Below the pieces are notes generated by a model. It made no database searches, was not told where the DNA came from, and saw only the letters and a program-made list of their open reading frames with translations. A stretch of DNA of 64,000 nucleotides from Branchinecta lynchi. Lineage: Eukaryota > Arthropoda > Branchiopoda > Anostraca > Branchinectidae. The stretch covers positions 9,834,561 to 9,898,560 of the forward strand of contig JAKZAP010000003.1 in the NCBI GenBank assembly GCA_023053575.1. Direction: 5' to 3'. The position numbers and the translations under genes are program-made. Positions 36,901 to 45,245 of this stretch are shown here, piece by piece (within the stretch, counting starts at the first letter, position 1; each line of letters begins with the position of its first letter).

Positions 36901-39900
36901 CGGAGCTCCCCGAAAATGGTCAGACTCGAATGGAGTTTATAGCCGGTGAGAGAAGATCTGTTTATGTGTCTGAACCAGATTCAGCCGCGGTAGGGGGAGA
37001 AGTAGCGGAAATAGTGGGGCACTCCTAGAGATAAAAATAGTGGGAATGAAACATTAGCCCTAGATGATCCGAGGTGATGCCGGAAACGTTTAGAGTCGAG
37101 TGAAACTAGATATTCTATTTTTAGTTCCGATCCTAGGGGGTTGACGGAGGACTTTGTGACGTTTCTCATCTACTTTCTAGGGCCATATGAGCTCGTAACT
37201 CTTGTCTTTCGTTTGAACAGCACAGATTTTGAAATGTTTTAGTAGAAACGACGGTTGCGGCAATAATTATAAATTAAATATGGAAAAGGACCTGATAGCG
37301 TAGTCTGGTTTTGTCTCAGTGGGCGGTATCATAGATAATCTGTTGATGTTTATTGAAGACCGTGGGCCTTGAAATAAGCAACAAGACATTTATATTCAGT
37401 ATAGGCTACAGGCGAACTTTGAAACAACTCAACTTTAAACACGGCTCGACTCGTTAACTCCCAAACTTCCACTACGTATTTTGAATTGTTCTACTTAAAT
37501 AGTCCAGAAATGCACCAATCCTGCAAATGTTAGGGTTTGTACTATTAAGCAGATTTGTTGCTGACGTATCCATACCATTAAAAAAATTATTTTACGTGAT
37601 AAACAGCTTCTGACATGAAAGAAGATGAAGGGGTCCGTATTCTCGGTAGTTGAGATTCAGGGATCAGAATAAACTAAGTTATCTATTCCCCCCCCCCCCC
37701 CCCCCCCCCGTATGTAATAATCGGTCAAACACGGGAACCCGTCAGAAAAACCTTAAAAGTACCTGCGCATACAGTTTTCGCAATTGAATACGAATTGCAT
37801 CCTTCGCTTCAAATTGTTGGCGTAGCGTATGCAGTCTTAGTCCAGAATGTCGAAATTCGCAAAACTTCCCGAAGTTATTCCTAATTGCTTCAACACATGA
37901 AAGGTACAGCCCGAGTGTTCTTCTCCGTCTTTCGTCGAGCTCTACAATAACTAATAAACATACCCTAGTCACTTATTTTATTTTTTATTTTCATTTATGA
38001 CAGACTTTTTTTATTTTCATTTATGACAAACTTTTCTTATTTTCATTTACGACAAACTTTGAAGATTTACGAGAAGTATTCTGAACATATTTATGCTAGT
38101 GAAACATTTCCTTGTTGACGACAAAGTCGGCTTTGGCGTTGGCGCTTTGATAGTTACTTTATAGTAATAATAGTGATAATAATACAGAGCAAGAGAAAAG
38201 GCTTTCGCCTCTAAATAACTCTTAAGAAATTTTGAGTAGTCGAACTGATCAGAGTTAAAAATCCGATCAACGCACTAGAAACTATTGATCAATTCAGCAT
38301 TAACCGCATCTTCGGTAAGGCTGTTCCAACAGTTATGAATAAATTAAACTTTACTCTACAGTGACGTGAATTTCGAACGCGACATCTTATTGGACTGTAT
38401 GTTGACTTAGCTTAAAAGACGACTTTTGTAGGGGGACAAGGGAACAACAGAACATCCCCGTAGAAAAAAGAGTCGCTTATACATTTTATTATTTCAGGCA
38501 CGTCCGTTGACGCCATACGAGCCGTGATAAACCAAGGAAAGATCTGTGTCCTGAACTTGCATCCCCAAAGTTTGAAATTGTTGCGAACTTCTGACTTGAT
38601 GCCCCACGTCGTTTTCGTAGCCCCTCCTTCCCTGGAGAAGCTGCGACAGAAAAAAATTGCCAAGGGAGAGCCAGTAAAGGTAAGAACGTGGCTGATGGCT
38701 CCACCCACCTTACGAGGTCGGGTCTAGGCGACCCCCCCCCCCCAATGCAAATATCTAGGAAATTAGACAATCTTCTTAAAAACTGCAGTTTTGAACGTAA
38801 ACGCGTGATGGTGGCTCGCTGGCCCCTCGCTCTAGTTTTATTAGCGCGTCAAGACACTTAAGAGGCCACTGACTGTGGGGGCTGCCGGAACTTGACGAGG
38901 GCCACGAGGAGCTCTTTAGTTAGGTCCTTCGGGGTTTTGTTCTGGAGTGAAAGTTTACCGATTACGACTGTTTCTTGGGGATGGATACCGAAAAAAGTAA
39001 TCAGATACACGGGTCTCTATCAAACATAAAAAAATAAAATGGGGTTATTTTCTTACCGCTTCATCCTCAAGAATCCACACCGATCTCTCGCATTCAGTAA
39101 AGCCGCGTTCGATTCAGCCATCTAGGTCATGTCTCCTGTCAACAAAATGTCGTTTTATTTATTCGGCGTGTCGCCTTAATGCCGTTTTATCCCGTCAGCT
39201 GACAGTTGTCTCGCCTTGATGACCTAAAGTCTCCGCTCCAGATTTTTCGACTGCTTTTATTTGTGACACCTGTCCGCAGATTCATGTGCCTGATAATGCT
39301 AAATAAAACGGCTTTATACCTTGACAAGGCAGTAACAAGAAGGACTTAGATATAGATAGGTAGATAGTTTTATTGATTCAGCTCGTAGCGACGTTGGCAC
39401 TAAATATGTCGCCCATTACAGTTAACGTGCTAAAATAACTTGAATATATACTGTCATACAAACAAAAATACATCACTTGGAATCAACAAGCATTTTGTTA
39501 ATTCTGTTTGTAAAATAAGGTACAGAATTAAAGTACCTGTTTGGTCGACCCTGGTGCCGCGTCCGTCCTGTCATCGATTAGTTCTGGCAACGTGTCTGTG
39601 CTTTTCCCAGACAAGGAGCGACCAGCGAGAGCGTAAAATTAGATCTTCCCGGCAGACATGGACTGACTCCAGCCTTAATAGCAGGAGGGAAGCTTTGTAA
39701 TTAATGTATCCCAGGCTTAACATTATTACGGCAGGCTCTGATTTGCACATATTTTATTATTATTATTATTATTACTACTTTATTTCAGTCCATAAGACCA
39801 TAATAACAACAAACAAACATACACTAAAAAACAGACACTGAATAAAAACACAAAAGAAATCTACCCCGTGCAAAAGATATCCAGGAGGATACCCTTCCAT

Positions 39901-41046
39901 ACGGGTAGTACATAAAAAAAGGGTAGGGCAGCAAAAGCCACTAAATCATTATCGCAATCTTTTAACCGACAAAATTAGCAACATTAGCTTTGCGGCGCAG
40001 CTCCTTCAGCGTAGCAACTCTTTTCTCAACCATTGCAACACTGACACTGCATCGCTTAGCCAAACGGAAAAATTTCCGAAAACCCGCGTTGTAAACAACT
40101 TGCAACGCGGACAAAGACCGAGCATGGGCAGCGGAAACCAGGCCAAGAGCAAAAAATTGGTAACAGTAAGTCTTGAAAAGGCGGACCTTTACAGGCTCAT
40201 CTACTGCACCAAACTTCCAAACAAGAGCATTAGCTCTTTTCGAGTAGCTTTTAGCTAGAGCAGTAATATGAGAATCATCATTTAGATCCTTTCTGATGTA
40301 AAAACCTAAATAACTAAACTCATCAACATAAGCAATTACCCGACCACTAAGCAATACGTCACTTGGTAACACTTTACACCGGGGAGGGATAAATGCCATA
40401 GCAAATGTTTTACGAGTATTAAAAATAATATCATATTCTACTGCAAACAGATCACAAACACAAAGCAGCTTGTTTAGACCAAATACAGTCGGAGCAGGAT
40501 AACAAGATCGTCAGCAAACCAGAAATGGTTGTAGCTCTTACCAGCTACAAAGCAACCAATCTGGGTTTCGTTGAGACGGGCAGACAAACCATCAACATAC
40601 ACTGCGTAAAGGAATGGTGACAAAATATCACCCTGCCTTAGACCATTAATAAGGTCTAACCATTAATAAGGTTTATGTCGTCGTTAAGAGATACACTCCT
40701 TTGATGGTCCTCAAAACGGACAGGCGTCTTCTAATAAAATCGAACGCGGCTTAAGTCTCAAAAGACAAAAGAAAAACTCTAGTCTAGCATCGATTTCCAC
40801 GAACTAGTTTAATTCTATTTTGGATTCGAGTTTGAATTGTTTTCTTTGTAGGATGACGAACTGAAGGACATTATCGAGAAGGCTCGGGAAATGGAGGAAT
40901 CTTACGGACATTATTTCGACCTCGTAATTGTGAACTCAGACGATGAAAGAACTTACGCTCAGCTTCTACAAGAAGTGAACATTCTAGAGCGAGAACCACA
41001 GTGGGTGCCCGCAGCGTGGTTAAGAGGGGAACGACCCCACTCGTGA
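3864..41046 (+). CDS. PALS1: PALS1 / MPP5 polarity scaffold (MAGUK), whole gene, 11 visible coding exons, 5' end missing
   Basis: Joining the eleven exons listed separately gives 2,076 nt: 691 residues and a TGA stop. The domain order matches animal PALS1 (675 residues in human): N-terminal conserved region (about 1-108), L27N (109-165), L27C (181-220), a Ser/Thr/Pro-rich linker, PDZ (261-341), SH3 (356-424), basic HOOK (425-468) and guanylate-kinase-like (about 496-682), ending in a WVPAAWLR motif close to the human WVPSTWLR C-terminus. In the family, PALS1 joins Crumbs, PATJ and PAR6 at apical junctions: L27N binds PATJ, PDZ-SH3-GUK binds the Crumbs tail. The GUK P-loop is degenerate (GPPNIGRQ), as expected for a non-enzymatic binding fold. 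Every intron is GT-AG and phase-consistent with no stop, so the gene looks functional. An in-frame TAG inside the first acceptor means the start is either in an unseen upstream exon or at the ATG pair at 3912-3917. Confidence 0.97.
4286..4590. mobile_element. M3 inverted-repeat element, copy 1
   Basis: The termini GAGCGTGTTCCACCC and GGTTGGAACACGCTC are inverse copies. The interior shares GACGTCACGAATTCTGGCTTC and AAAATATCGTGCCA with the copy at 14707-14973. Non-coding. Confidence 0.78.
5581..6043. mobile_element. M7 element with about 33-bp terminal inverted repeats
   Basis: The left end CAAGAAATCCGAAGAAAAAC then AGACGAAAACGGG is mirrored by the right end CCCAGTTTCGTCTG then TTTTTCGTTGGATTTCTTG. 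The 460-bp interior lacks a credible ORF. This is probably a non-autonomous DNA transposon; I see no second copy in the window. Confidence 0.65.
6115..6290 (-). repeat. Family A repeat, truncated terminal part
   Basis: GGATCCCAAATCGTAAGTGG, 'ggatacctatgacat', 'gtccgtctgtaagcacgata' and 'gatattttgatgaaacttgg' match the conserved end of family A in reverse orientation. The tandem-array part is missing. A run of T (6090-6110) precedes it. Confidence 0.8.
7115..7272. mobile_element. M6 element with inverted ends and an inner perfect stem
   Basis: The ends TGACAATGCAAAGCGGATACG and CATATCCGTTTTGTATTGTCA are inverse copies. Inside, CATTTTATTAGAGCTA (7147-7162) pairs perfectly with TAGCTCTAATAAAATG (7225-7240), enclosing CTGAAGA and CGAAA boxes that resemble a hammerhead ribozyme core (see findings). 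A solo right end lies at about 6777-6822. Confidence 0.65.
7851..8076 (+). CDS. PALS1: PALS1 exon 2, N-terminal conserved region, residues 34-108
   Basis: Acceptor CTGTCTCCAG, donor G|GTGAGT; 226 nt, ending after one base of a codon. It encodes a charged helical stretch ([18 protein letters not shown]) matching human EDMRRRREEE, then [13 protein letters not shown] matching the conserved GIDNPMFDTEEG. In human PALS1 this region binds PAR6 and modulates PATJ binding. Confidence 0.95.
9027..9218. mobile_element. M2 foldback element, copy 2
   Basis: It has the same word order as 1688-1862: CAGATGCCTAGACACGTGCC, GGCACCGAGTTCCAGAGCC, CCCAAAATCTGTGCCTA, and right end GGCTAGGCATGCTTGTGAAC. Confidence 0.72.
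9645..9775 (+). repeat. Family B fragment
   Basis: 'gcatgcctggcaagtttcat' and 'cacatctggaagtaccctaa' plus 'cagaccgtcagaccgatag' match the end of the family B arrays at 29330-29400 and 33560-33660. Confidence 0.75.
10520..10734 (+). CDS. PALS1: PALS1 exon 3, L27N domain, residues 109-180
   Basis: Acceptor GTTCCAG, donor GAG|GTACGT; 215 nt, ending in phase 0. [16 protein letters not shown] through [17 protein letters not shown] and SALDLVSE follows the human L27N pattern (LFSSLKHIQHTL ... DFQNAFKIHNAI ... AQDLAQEV). In the family this L27 heterodimerises with the PATJ L27. Confidence 0.96.
10779..11007. mobile_element. M4 foldback element with about 100-bp arms
   Basis: The left arm (GGGTTCACACACTGCGTAAA, GAGCGTATTTTGAAATC, GCACGTTTTGAGCTTGAGAA, TTTCTAGCAATACGGACGTA) is repeated inverted in the right arm with very few differences, leaving a short centre near 10890. 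It starts only 44 bp after the exon 3 donor, so the intron RNA could form a long hairpin there. Confidence 0.85.
12558..12815 (-). repeat. M8 repeat, copy 1
   Basis: This is the inverse of the copy at 19538-19800: CCACTGAAAAGCCGCGTTTG, GGACGGCCGTAGATATTC and AAATAAGTTGGCTTTTCAGT recur there in reverse complement. It is non-coding, perhaps an old DNA element; pieces also occur around 31200-31240 and 31490-31530. Confidence 0.65.
14707..14973. mobile_element. M3 inverted-repeat element, copy 2
   Basis: It begins CGTGCTCCACCCTACTTAC and ends GGCTGAAACACGCTC, with the same interior words as 4286-4590 (GACGTCACGAATTCTGGCTTC, GGTAAGCAAATAGTTACTAT). A Ser/Gln-like ORF across it is a chance frame. 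Confidence 0.75.
15538..15720 (-). repeat. Retroelement 3' region, copy 1
   Basis: 'aatagcttaaagctagaaga', 'aattatctaatacacttaca' and 'tgatgggatgaaactatgt' recur in order at 20680-20865, where an (ATTC/TTGA)-type tail is present. This is probably the untranslated 3' end of a LINE on the minus strand. Confidence 0.6.
16649..16930 (+). CDS. PALS1: PALS1 exon 4, L27C domain, linker and first PDZ strand, residues 181-274
   Basis: Acceptor TCTTATTTTAG, donor CTG|GTGAGT; 282 nt, phase 0 at both ends. [10 protein letters not shown] ... [17 protein letters not shown] is the L27C counterpart of human [25 protein letters not shown]. A Ser/Thr/Pro-rich stretch (about 225-258) is longer than in human. 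[15 protein letters not shown] then begins the PDZ domain (human ETVKIVRIEKARDIPL). Confidence 0.96.
16931..18673 (+). other. PALS1 intron 4
   Basis: Nothing coding is recognisable in these 1.7 kb. A tRNA-B-box-like GGTTCGAAC (18261-18269) lacks a surrounding cloverleaf, so I do not call a tRNA. Confidence 0.7.
18674..18916 (+). CDS. PALS1: PALS1 exon 5, PDZ domain, residues 275-355
   Basis: Acceptor TTTCTTCTAG, donor GTG|GTGAGT; 243 nt, phase 0. [44 protein letters not shown] and [15 protein letters not shown] follow human PALS1 closely. The carboxylate-binding loop (PLGATV) is split by intron 4. In the family this groove binds the Crumbs C-terminus. Confidence 0.97.
19538..19800 (+). repeat. 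M8 repeat, copy 2
   Basis: AACTGAAAAGCCAACTTATT, ATTTACGACCGTCCTCA and AACGCGGATTTTCAGTGGCC are the reverse complement of the copy at 12558-12815, with a T-rich expansion near 19640. Confidence 0.65.
19940..20045 (-). repeat. Retroelement 3' region shared with 38165-38280
   Basis: 'agcaagagaaaaggctttcg' followed by 'cctctaaataact' and 'gaaattttgagtagtcgaac' occurs in both places next to an (AAT)n tract, suggesting a LINE tail on the minus strand. Confidence 0.65.
20135..20334 (+). CDS. PALS1: PALS1 exon 6, SH3 domain, residues 356-421
   Basis: Acceptor TATGTTTCAG, donor CA|GTAAGT; 200 nt, leaving two bases of a Gln codon. [39 protein letters not shown] and [12 protein letters not shown] are almost identical to human PALS1. 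In MAGUKs this SH3 packs against the GUK domain rather than binding PxxP peptides. Confidence 0.98.
20680..20865 (-). repeat. Retroelement 3' region with (TTGA)n tail, copy 2
   Basis: An ATCAATCAATCAAG tract abuts 'tttaatccgaatagctaaaa', and the body matches 15538-15720. The microsatellite marks the 3' end of a LINE-like element on the minus strand. Confidence 0.65.
22109..23316 (+). repeat. Family A element, complete, about six 130-bp units
   Basis: It starts AAGGTTTCGATGGGATCCCA and ends CCACTTACGTTTTGGGATC, so GGGATCCCAAAA-type words face each other at the ends. Inside are diverged units of about 115-136 bp, each starting near GGTTTCGGCCGGATTCCGG (positions about 22342, 22472, 22608, 22737, 22851, 22986), and a conserved unique tail with ACCAAGTTTGAGGAAATATC and GAGAGTTATGG. 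Confidence 0.85.
24036..24325. mobile_element. M1 inverted-repeat element, copy 3
   Basis: It starts CACTGTCAGAAGTTTCATAA and ends GAAACTTCTGAAAGTT. The arms carry TTGGGATGTAATCTGTTG and its inverse AGATTACATCCCAAG, as in copy 2. Confidence 0.75.
26990..27126 (+). CDS. PALS1: PALS1 exon 7, HOOK region, residues 422-467
   Basis: Acceptor TCTATTTCAG, donor ATG|GTAAGT; 137 nt. After completing the Gln codon it encodes [20 protein letters not shown], then a run of six lysines and VQYNSNFTD. Human has REAMKQTIEEDKEPEKSGK ... KKNKKKRKKVLYNANKND. This is the basic HOOK linking SH3 to GUK. Confidence 0.96.
27355..29454 (+). mobile_element. Composite B/C array element with inverted ends, copy 1
   Basis: The left end ACAAGAGCTAGAAGCTCATA then TGGCCCTTGCAG and the right end CTGCAAGAGCCATAAGAAGC are roughly inverse. 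Behind the left end lie four or five diverged units of about 130-140 bp (core AATGATCATGGGC ... GAATGTATCGTTTGGTCAAA; here called C). Before the right end lies a B array with repeated CAAGTTTCATCGTCCTAGCA and poly-C tracts. No ORF with known domains, so non-autonomous. Confidence 0.7.
27963..28815 (-). repeat. Family A element nested in the composite element
   Basis: It begins GAGATCCCAAAACGTAAGTG, with the reverse of the family A tail (GTCCGTCTGTAAGCACGATA, GATATTTTGATGAAACTTGG), followed by units containing GGAATCCGGCGAAAACCGG. The flanks GTATTTTTTG and GAGTACTTTAAGGGATGG are contiguous (about 20 bp apart) in the uninterrupted copy at 32163-32210, showing insertion after the composite formed. 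Confidence 0.8.
30694..30858 (+). CDS. PALS1: PALS1 exon 8, HOOK end and GUK start, residues 468-522
   Basis: Acceptor TTCTTTTCTAG, donor C|GTAAGT; 165 nt. [17 protein letters not shown] leads into the GUK domain: [20 protein letters not shown] corresponds to human [20 protein letters not shown]. The ATP-binding GxxGxGK[ST] of true guanylate kinases is absent, as in other PALS1 proteins. Ends with RFAAAVP. Confidence 0.97.
31755..33700 (+). mobile_element. Composite B/C array element, copy 2 (uninterrupted)
   Basis: The left end ACAAGAGCTGGAAGCTCATA then GTGCACTTGCA faces the right end CTGCAAGTGCCATAAAAATG. C units occupy about 31800-32170. The B part (32185-33660) is about three higher-order units of roughly 470 bp, each with three sub-blocks marked by TGCCAAGTTTCATCGTTC, ACCAAGTTTCGTCCCGATCC and ATCAAGTTTCACTAAGATCC. 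Poly-C runs occur at about 32454-32465, 32755-32766 and 32900-32911. Confidence 0.75.
33723..34526 (-). repeat. Family A element, complete, reverse orientation
   Basis: It begins TGGGATCCTAAAATGTAAGT and ends TTTTGGGATCCCATCGAAAC then CTTTGGTCTTGTT. The tail and several array units lie between. It sits 20 bp after the composite element's right end. Confidence 0.82.
34905..35036 (+). CDS. PALS1: PALS1 exon 9, GUK domain, residues 523-566
   Basis: Acceptor CTGCTTTCAG, donor ATG|GTGAGT; 132 nt. [39 protein letters not shown] and RSYYG match human [20 protein letters not shown] ... KFIEHGEFEKNLYG. This covers the GMP-binding subdomain of the guanylate-kinase fold, here a peptide/protein-binding surface. 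Confidence 0.97.
35750..37203 (-). repeat. Family B array, copy 3, reverse orientation, one end preserved
   Basis: GAACTTGACATTTGGAAGG, GGGCTGAAACTTGGTGGGAA and TCCGGTGATCGCGAGTTAGG are reverse complements of family B words. The right end GGGCCATATGAGCTCGTAAC then TCTTG is the inverse of the composite's left end, but the C array and the other tip are missing. Confidence 0.7.
38165..38280 (-). repeat. Retroelement 3' region shared with 19940-20045
   Basis: AATAATACAGAGCAAGAGAA, 'aaggctttcgcctctaaata' and 'ttgagtagtcgaactgatca' repeat the other copy nearly exactly; it is adjacent to an (AAT)n-like tract. Confidence 0.65.
38498..38679 (+). CDS. PALS1: PALS1 exon 10, GUK domain, residues 567-627
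   Basis: Acceptor TTATTTCAG, donor AAG|GTAAGA; 182 nt, phase 0 end. [40 protein letters not shown] and [12 protein letters not shown] match human [20 protein letters not shown] ... [20 protein letters not shown]. Confidence 0.97.
38680..40851 (+). other. PALS1 intron 10: decayed LINE on the minus strand
   Basis: The LINE fragment occupies about 39750-40655. A second retroelement-like tail ((CTAT)n near 39345-39370) also points to the minus strand. 38720-39340 shows only a poly-C run (about 38732-38742). Confidence 0.75.
39750..40655 (-). pseudogene. LINE reverse transcriptase fragment with (TAA)n tail
   Basis: Read on the minus strand from about 40655, the frame gives [20 protein letters not shown], then [10 protein letters not shown] with the RT catalytic Asp pair. 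After a frameshift near 40480 comes a 145-codon block (40399-39962) with [16 protein letters not shown] and a CxxxFxxLGL region typical of LINE sequence after the palm. The 3' end is a (TAA)n run at about 39753-39776, the tail type seen in I-clade elements. The 5' part is missing; endonuclease absent. A short direct duplication (CCATTAATAAGGT) sits at the truncation point. Dead copy. Confidence 0.82.
40852..41046 (+). CDS. PALS1: PALS1 exon 11, GUK end and C-terminus, residues 628-691
   Basis: Acceptor TTTTCTTTGTAG; 64 codons and TGA at 41044-41046. [39 protein letters not shown] and [17 protein letters not shown] align with human [20 protein letters not shown] ... EPQWVPSTWLR. Six residues extend past the human C-terminus. 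Confidence 0.97.
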   Translation, partial: DDELKDIIEKAREMEESYGHYFDLVIVNSDDERTYAQLLQEVNILEREPQWVPAAWLRGERPHS

Positions 41047-43784
41047 TCTGACCCTATAGGGACTATAACGCAGCTCACAGGAGGTTTTTGTATTACATGG
41101 GCGACCTCCCTAGACCGCCTGTTCTCGGTTGGGAAGTGATTAACTGCTTTTCTGATCTGGACCTCCCTACCGAATTCGTGATTGCATACGAGAGCCTGTG
41201 CGCTTAAAGTCTTACTGGAGACAGTAATCAAGCCGTTTTTGGGTACACGTGCCGTACACTTCCTGTTTGGAAAACAGAACATAAGAAATTGAACGAGTCG
41301 ATCTGGGCCTCCTTGCCGAATTCGTGATGGTATATGCGAGTCCATGAGCAGCTAGAATCGTCGTCTGTCAAATGCTTTGGAGCAAACATCGGTGATCAGC
41401 CAATGTGACGAGCAGCTATTTTCTTATGGTGTTGCAAAAAGCAAGTGATGAGGTAGAGGAGTCAACAGAGTGTCCGGGTTAAGTAGTAACGCCATCTCTC
41501 TTTGCAGCTGGGCAGATTTGGTGTTCTGGCTAATAAGTTAAGTACTGAGTGTCGTCGATGGACCAGGCGCACGACCAGATTGTTTGCATGAATTAGTCAG
41601 CGTTTAAACCGTGAAAAGACCTGACTTCTGCCAACTACTCCGTACACTTAACAGGACAAAGCTCGGATGCGGAACGTAATTCTAATTTATAATTGAGTTG
41701 ATTGAGACGAAGTGGTTGGTTTCACGTTGGCAAGAGAGTTCGCGAAGCTCTTTTGAGCGATACTGGCAAAAAGGATTATTAGAACTCTTCGTGTTTTGTG
41801 TAGCCGATTCTTATTACAGTATGCGGACATGTCTAAGTAATGTGCAGACTCCCTTTTATCTCCGGTGAAATATTTGGGTCGACCCCTTGAATCCGCAAGC
41901 CTATTAGGAATTAATGACACGTGGATATGGCTCCTTTCTCCTTGCTTTATATGTGTATACCCCAAGTAAGGGCGTTGTGGTAGCTGGGTTCCCGTGTGTG
42001 TAACCACGATACCACAGAAATGAGGAATTTGGGCTGCCTTCGGGTCTTACAGGCCACACGGTAAATATGCTGTCGCAAAACCTGTCTTCCCTTTCTTGCC
42101 ATGTTTAGTAACGGAGTTTTTTTTTTTTAAAGCGGGAGTTACTTCAGAGCTAGGAAATTACAAGCCGTTCTTTGAGGCGATCAAAAGCTAGCTTCAGTCA
42201 CTTTTGAGGGAATCAGATTTCGAGCTCGAATCCACGGATGTTGAAACAAAAATTGCTCACTTAGTGTATCCCACCGTTTGAAGGCACTTTGGGCGTTTGC
42301 GTTTCGCATTTTTGCCAGTGGTACTAGATCGGCCGCGATCCCAGCGGCATATCACTACAGCTATTTCTTTTACGTAAAATAATCTTTTACGACTCCATGT
42401 GCCCCGGAAAATAATTTGTTGAGTGAGGTAAAGACGGGTGCAGTCAGCGCCGTAGGGGAGAGGTATGCGAGCTCGAAAGCAGAAGAAGTTTGCATAGGGA
42501 GTGACATTGCTCTCGAGACCGCAAATTATTATAAAGCAAATCAGCCCTTCTTTTGAAGTACTTCCCTCTAGCGAGTTTCTGTCTCAGTCCCCAGCTGAAA
42601 GTGTTCGCGTTATATTTTCGTACATACCCTGGTGCTGTTCATAGTTTTTCTTTTATAGACAATCAAATTTGTTTCTGAGTATATAGATTGTTGACTTCTA
42701 ATTTTTGTATAATAGTCTGGACCAACAGTTCTGTTTTTACTGTTCTGATTGAATGTTACGGATAATTAAAAGAATATGTTAAACAACCTTAAAAGTTGGA
42801 TTGTGTCGCTACAAATACGTTCGGGCTGTTACTCTCCAGTCCTGGCGTCATCTAACGACTGAGTCATGAAAAGTCCGCGAAAATGAAAGAGCCTAGGTTT
42901 CCTCTCGGTGGTGCCCCTGTGTTTTTGTTGTAGACGGTGCTCTTCCGTGTAGAGCTATGGGAAGAGTGAAATTACACCGTTGAACACTGCTGTCGAAGCA
43001 AAGCCTTCTATACAATGAAGGTAAAGAAAAACTTTTGGGACCAAGTCAGAATTCTGACTTGGTCGTCAGAATAGATTTTCACAATGAACCGAAACGCTCG
43101 ATAGAACATAAAACTTCTGGGCTAAGAAGTGCCGAGTCATTAGAAAAGATTTTCGCTGTGCAGCAAAGCGCTACATAGAATAATAAGTTGGGTCTTTTTT
43201 GGATTCACCTTTGTTTCGTCGTTTGTAGTTTGACTCTAGTTTTGTCTTACTTGCTTTTTATTGAGTTCTTGTTTCCGAAAAGTCAAACTACAACTACGTC
43301 GGCGAGGTAGTTTGTAGTTTGAGCTCTGTAGTTTCAGGTTCGGAACTACAGCAAATGGAATGGACAAATAAAACGGCTTTTAAGCGAAACTACGCCGAAA
43401 CTACATACAAAAAAAAAACGCAACTATAGTCGCGTTTTTGCCAAAAGAGATGAAAGGCCTCTCTCGCGAGTCCTCTGCCCTTTCGTCTAATTTGACCGTT
43501 TTTGGCAAGAGGCGTCGTTCTCCTGAGCAGATAGGTGAACCCACCTCGGAGTTGCCAATCTCCTTTCTCCGCAGGCCTGGCCAGAAAGGAAAAAGGCCTT
43601 GGTCCAAAAACGGGCAAAAGAGCAGCGAGGAGTAAGCGCTTGGTGCAAAAAACGGGAAAAAACCAAGGCCTTGGTAGATACGTGACAAAAAACGCCACTA
43701 ATGCCGCAGACAGGGGCTTTGCAAGGGGGGGGGGGGCTGCGGAGATGCAGCACCCCCTCCTCTCTCCCACCTTTTTGAGATTCG

Positions 43785-44510
43785 GTAACATTTTTATTGT
43801 TCGGTATTTTTTCGATAGCAGAACTGTTCGTTATATTTACGGGGATTCGGTAGTTATACAGAATCTTAAATAACATATCTGTACAAATCTCTTCGGTATA
43901 AAGATCGGGATTCGGTATAATTGCCAGTATCCGGTAGTTATTGTTCGTATTGTAGTATTGTTCGGTATTTTTTCGATAGCAGAAGTGTTCGTTATACTTA
44001 CGGGGATTCGGTAGTTATGTAGAATCTTAAATAGGCTATCTGTACAAATCTCTTAGGTATAATGATCGGGATTCGGTATAATTGCCAGTATCCGGTAGCT
44101 ATCACGAATTTGGTGAGAGAATTTACTGAAATTATTTGGTAATTTTTCGATGCCGGAACTATTCGGTATATTTGTGGAGATTCCGTAGTTACACAGAATC
44201 CCAAATAAGCTATTGGTTCGAAATTATTCGGTATCACGATTGGGATTCGGTCATTTATTCAGTATAATTTCCAGGATTAGGAAGTTAATCACGAATCCTG
44301 ACTTTGTTCCAGTTTTGACGAAATTATACCGAATATGGATATTGTTCGGTAGTCTTTCGATACCAAAACAATTCGGTATAATAACCGGGATACGGTAGTT
44401 ATACAGAATCCCGAACATGCTCTCGGTCTAAACTTATTTGGTATAATAACTGGGATTCGGTGACTTATTCGTTATAATTGCCAAGATTCGGAAGTTACCA
44501 CGAACCTCCA
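43785..44510. repeat. Tandem array of about four 160-210-bp units
   Basis: Each unit opens with TTCGGTATTTTTTCGATAGC or a variant (about 43799, 43961, 44133, 44343) and carries GGGATTCGGTAGTTATACAG, GATCGGGATTCGGTATAATT and CCAGTATCCGGTAG. The first two units are nearly identical; later ones are diverged. No coding capacity. Confidence 0.85.
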
Positions 44511-45245
44511 AACTCAGAAGAGGTCAAGTGAAGCACTGGTCGCAGACAAAAGGGATGATCTGTGATATCATCGACAGTCCTTACTTTTATTTTGGATCTC
44601 AAAAAGAATATCTAATCATAAATATTTCGAAAATTCCGCCTGCAGCACTTTTCGTAATATTCTCTATTTTGTGGAAGGGCGCGTCATTTGACGGGGGTTT
44701 TAAGCCAGTTTTAGGATTGAGATTTCGAAACATTAAAAGGCTAGAATTTGGATAGAAATTAAATTTGGCAGGAAAAAGCAAAAAAAAAATTCGCATGCGG
44801 CGCTCACTTTAGCTGATTATAGGTAGTATATTGACTAGACTGCAGTTGCTGCTGCTGCCGGAACGTCGCTCCATCCGGTTTGTGGAACTTCTTAGAGTCT
44901 CGGTATTTAATCAACGGTAAATGATAGAATTTGTAAGAAGCAGTTAAATTTTAGCCTTAAAAAAAAGAAATAATGGATTTCGAAAATTTTCGCATGCGGC
45001 GCTCGATGGAATTTTCTATTGACTATAATAGATATAGTAGCTCTTACTGCAATCATACCCGGCAATATGTTGTCCATGTGCGCTTCGCCAAAACGCCGCC
45101 TAATAGTTGGCTTATCGTCGTTCATGCTGCCTTTTGTTGTTACTCTTCCTACGTAATCGTTTCTGTCCCATAATTTAAAGCTCGAATTCCTAGTTCTAGG
45201 ATTTGGTAAAATTTTTGAAAGATTCGGTAGAATTTTTGTTCTGCA

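Larger units (their letters stand above)
35037..38497 (+). other. PALS1 intron 9: family B array, homopolymers, LINE 3' region
   Basis: A reverse-oriented B array occupies 35750-37203. Poly-G runs at about 35646-35662 and 36878-36897, and a 20+ base poly-C run at about 37688-37709, are assembly hazards. Tandem TTATTTTCATTTACGACAAAC-type units lie at 37977-38060 (three copies). A retroelement 3' region (38165-38280) matches 19940-20045. Confidence 0.75.

Noticed and set aside
41687..42007. Minus-strand gene of 106 codons
   Set aside because: No recognisable domain, splice context or neighbouring exon.
43390..43873. Genes of about 110-130 codons on both strands
   Set aside because: Overlapping frames on both strands with no motif. 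A GC-rich stretch next to arrays explains the open frames.
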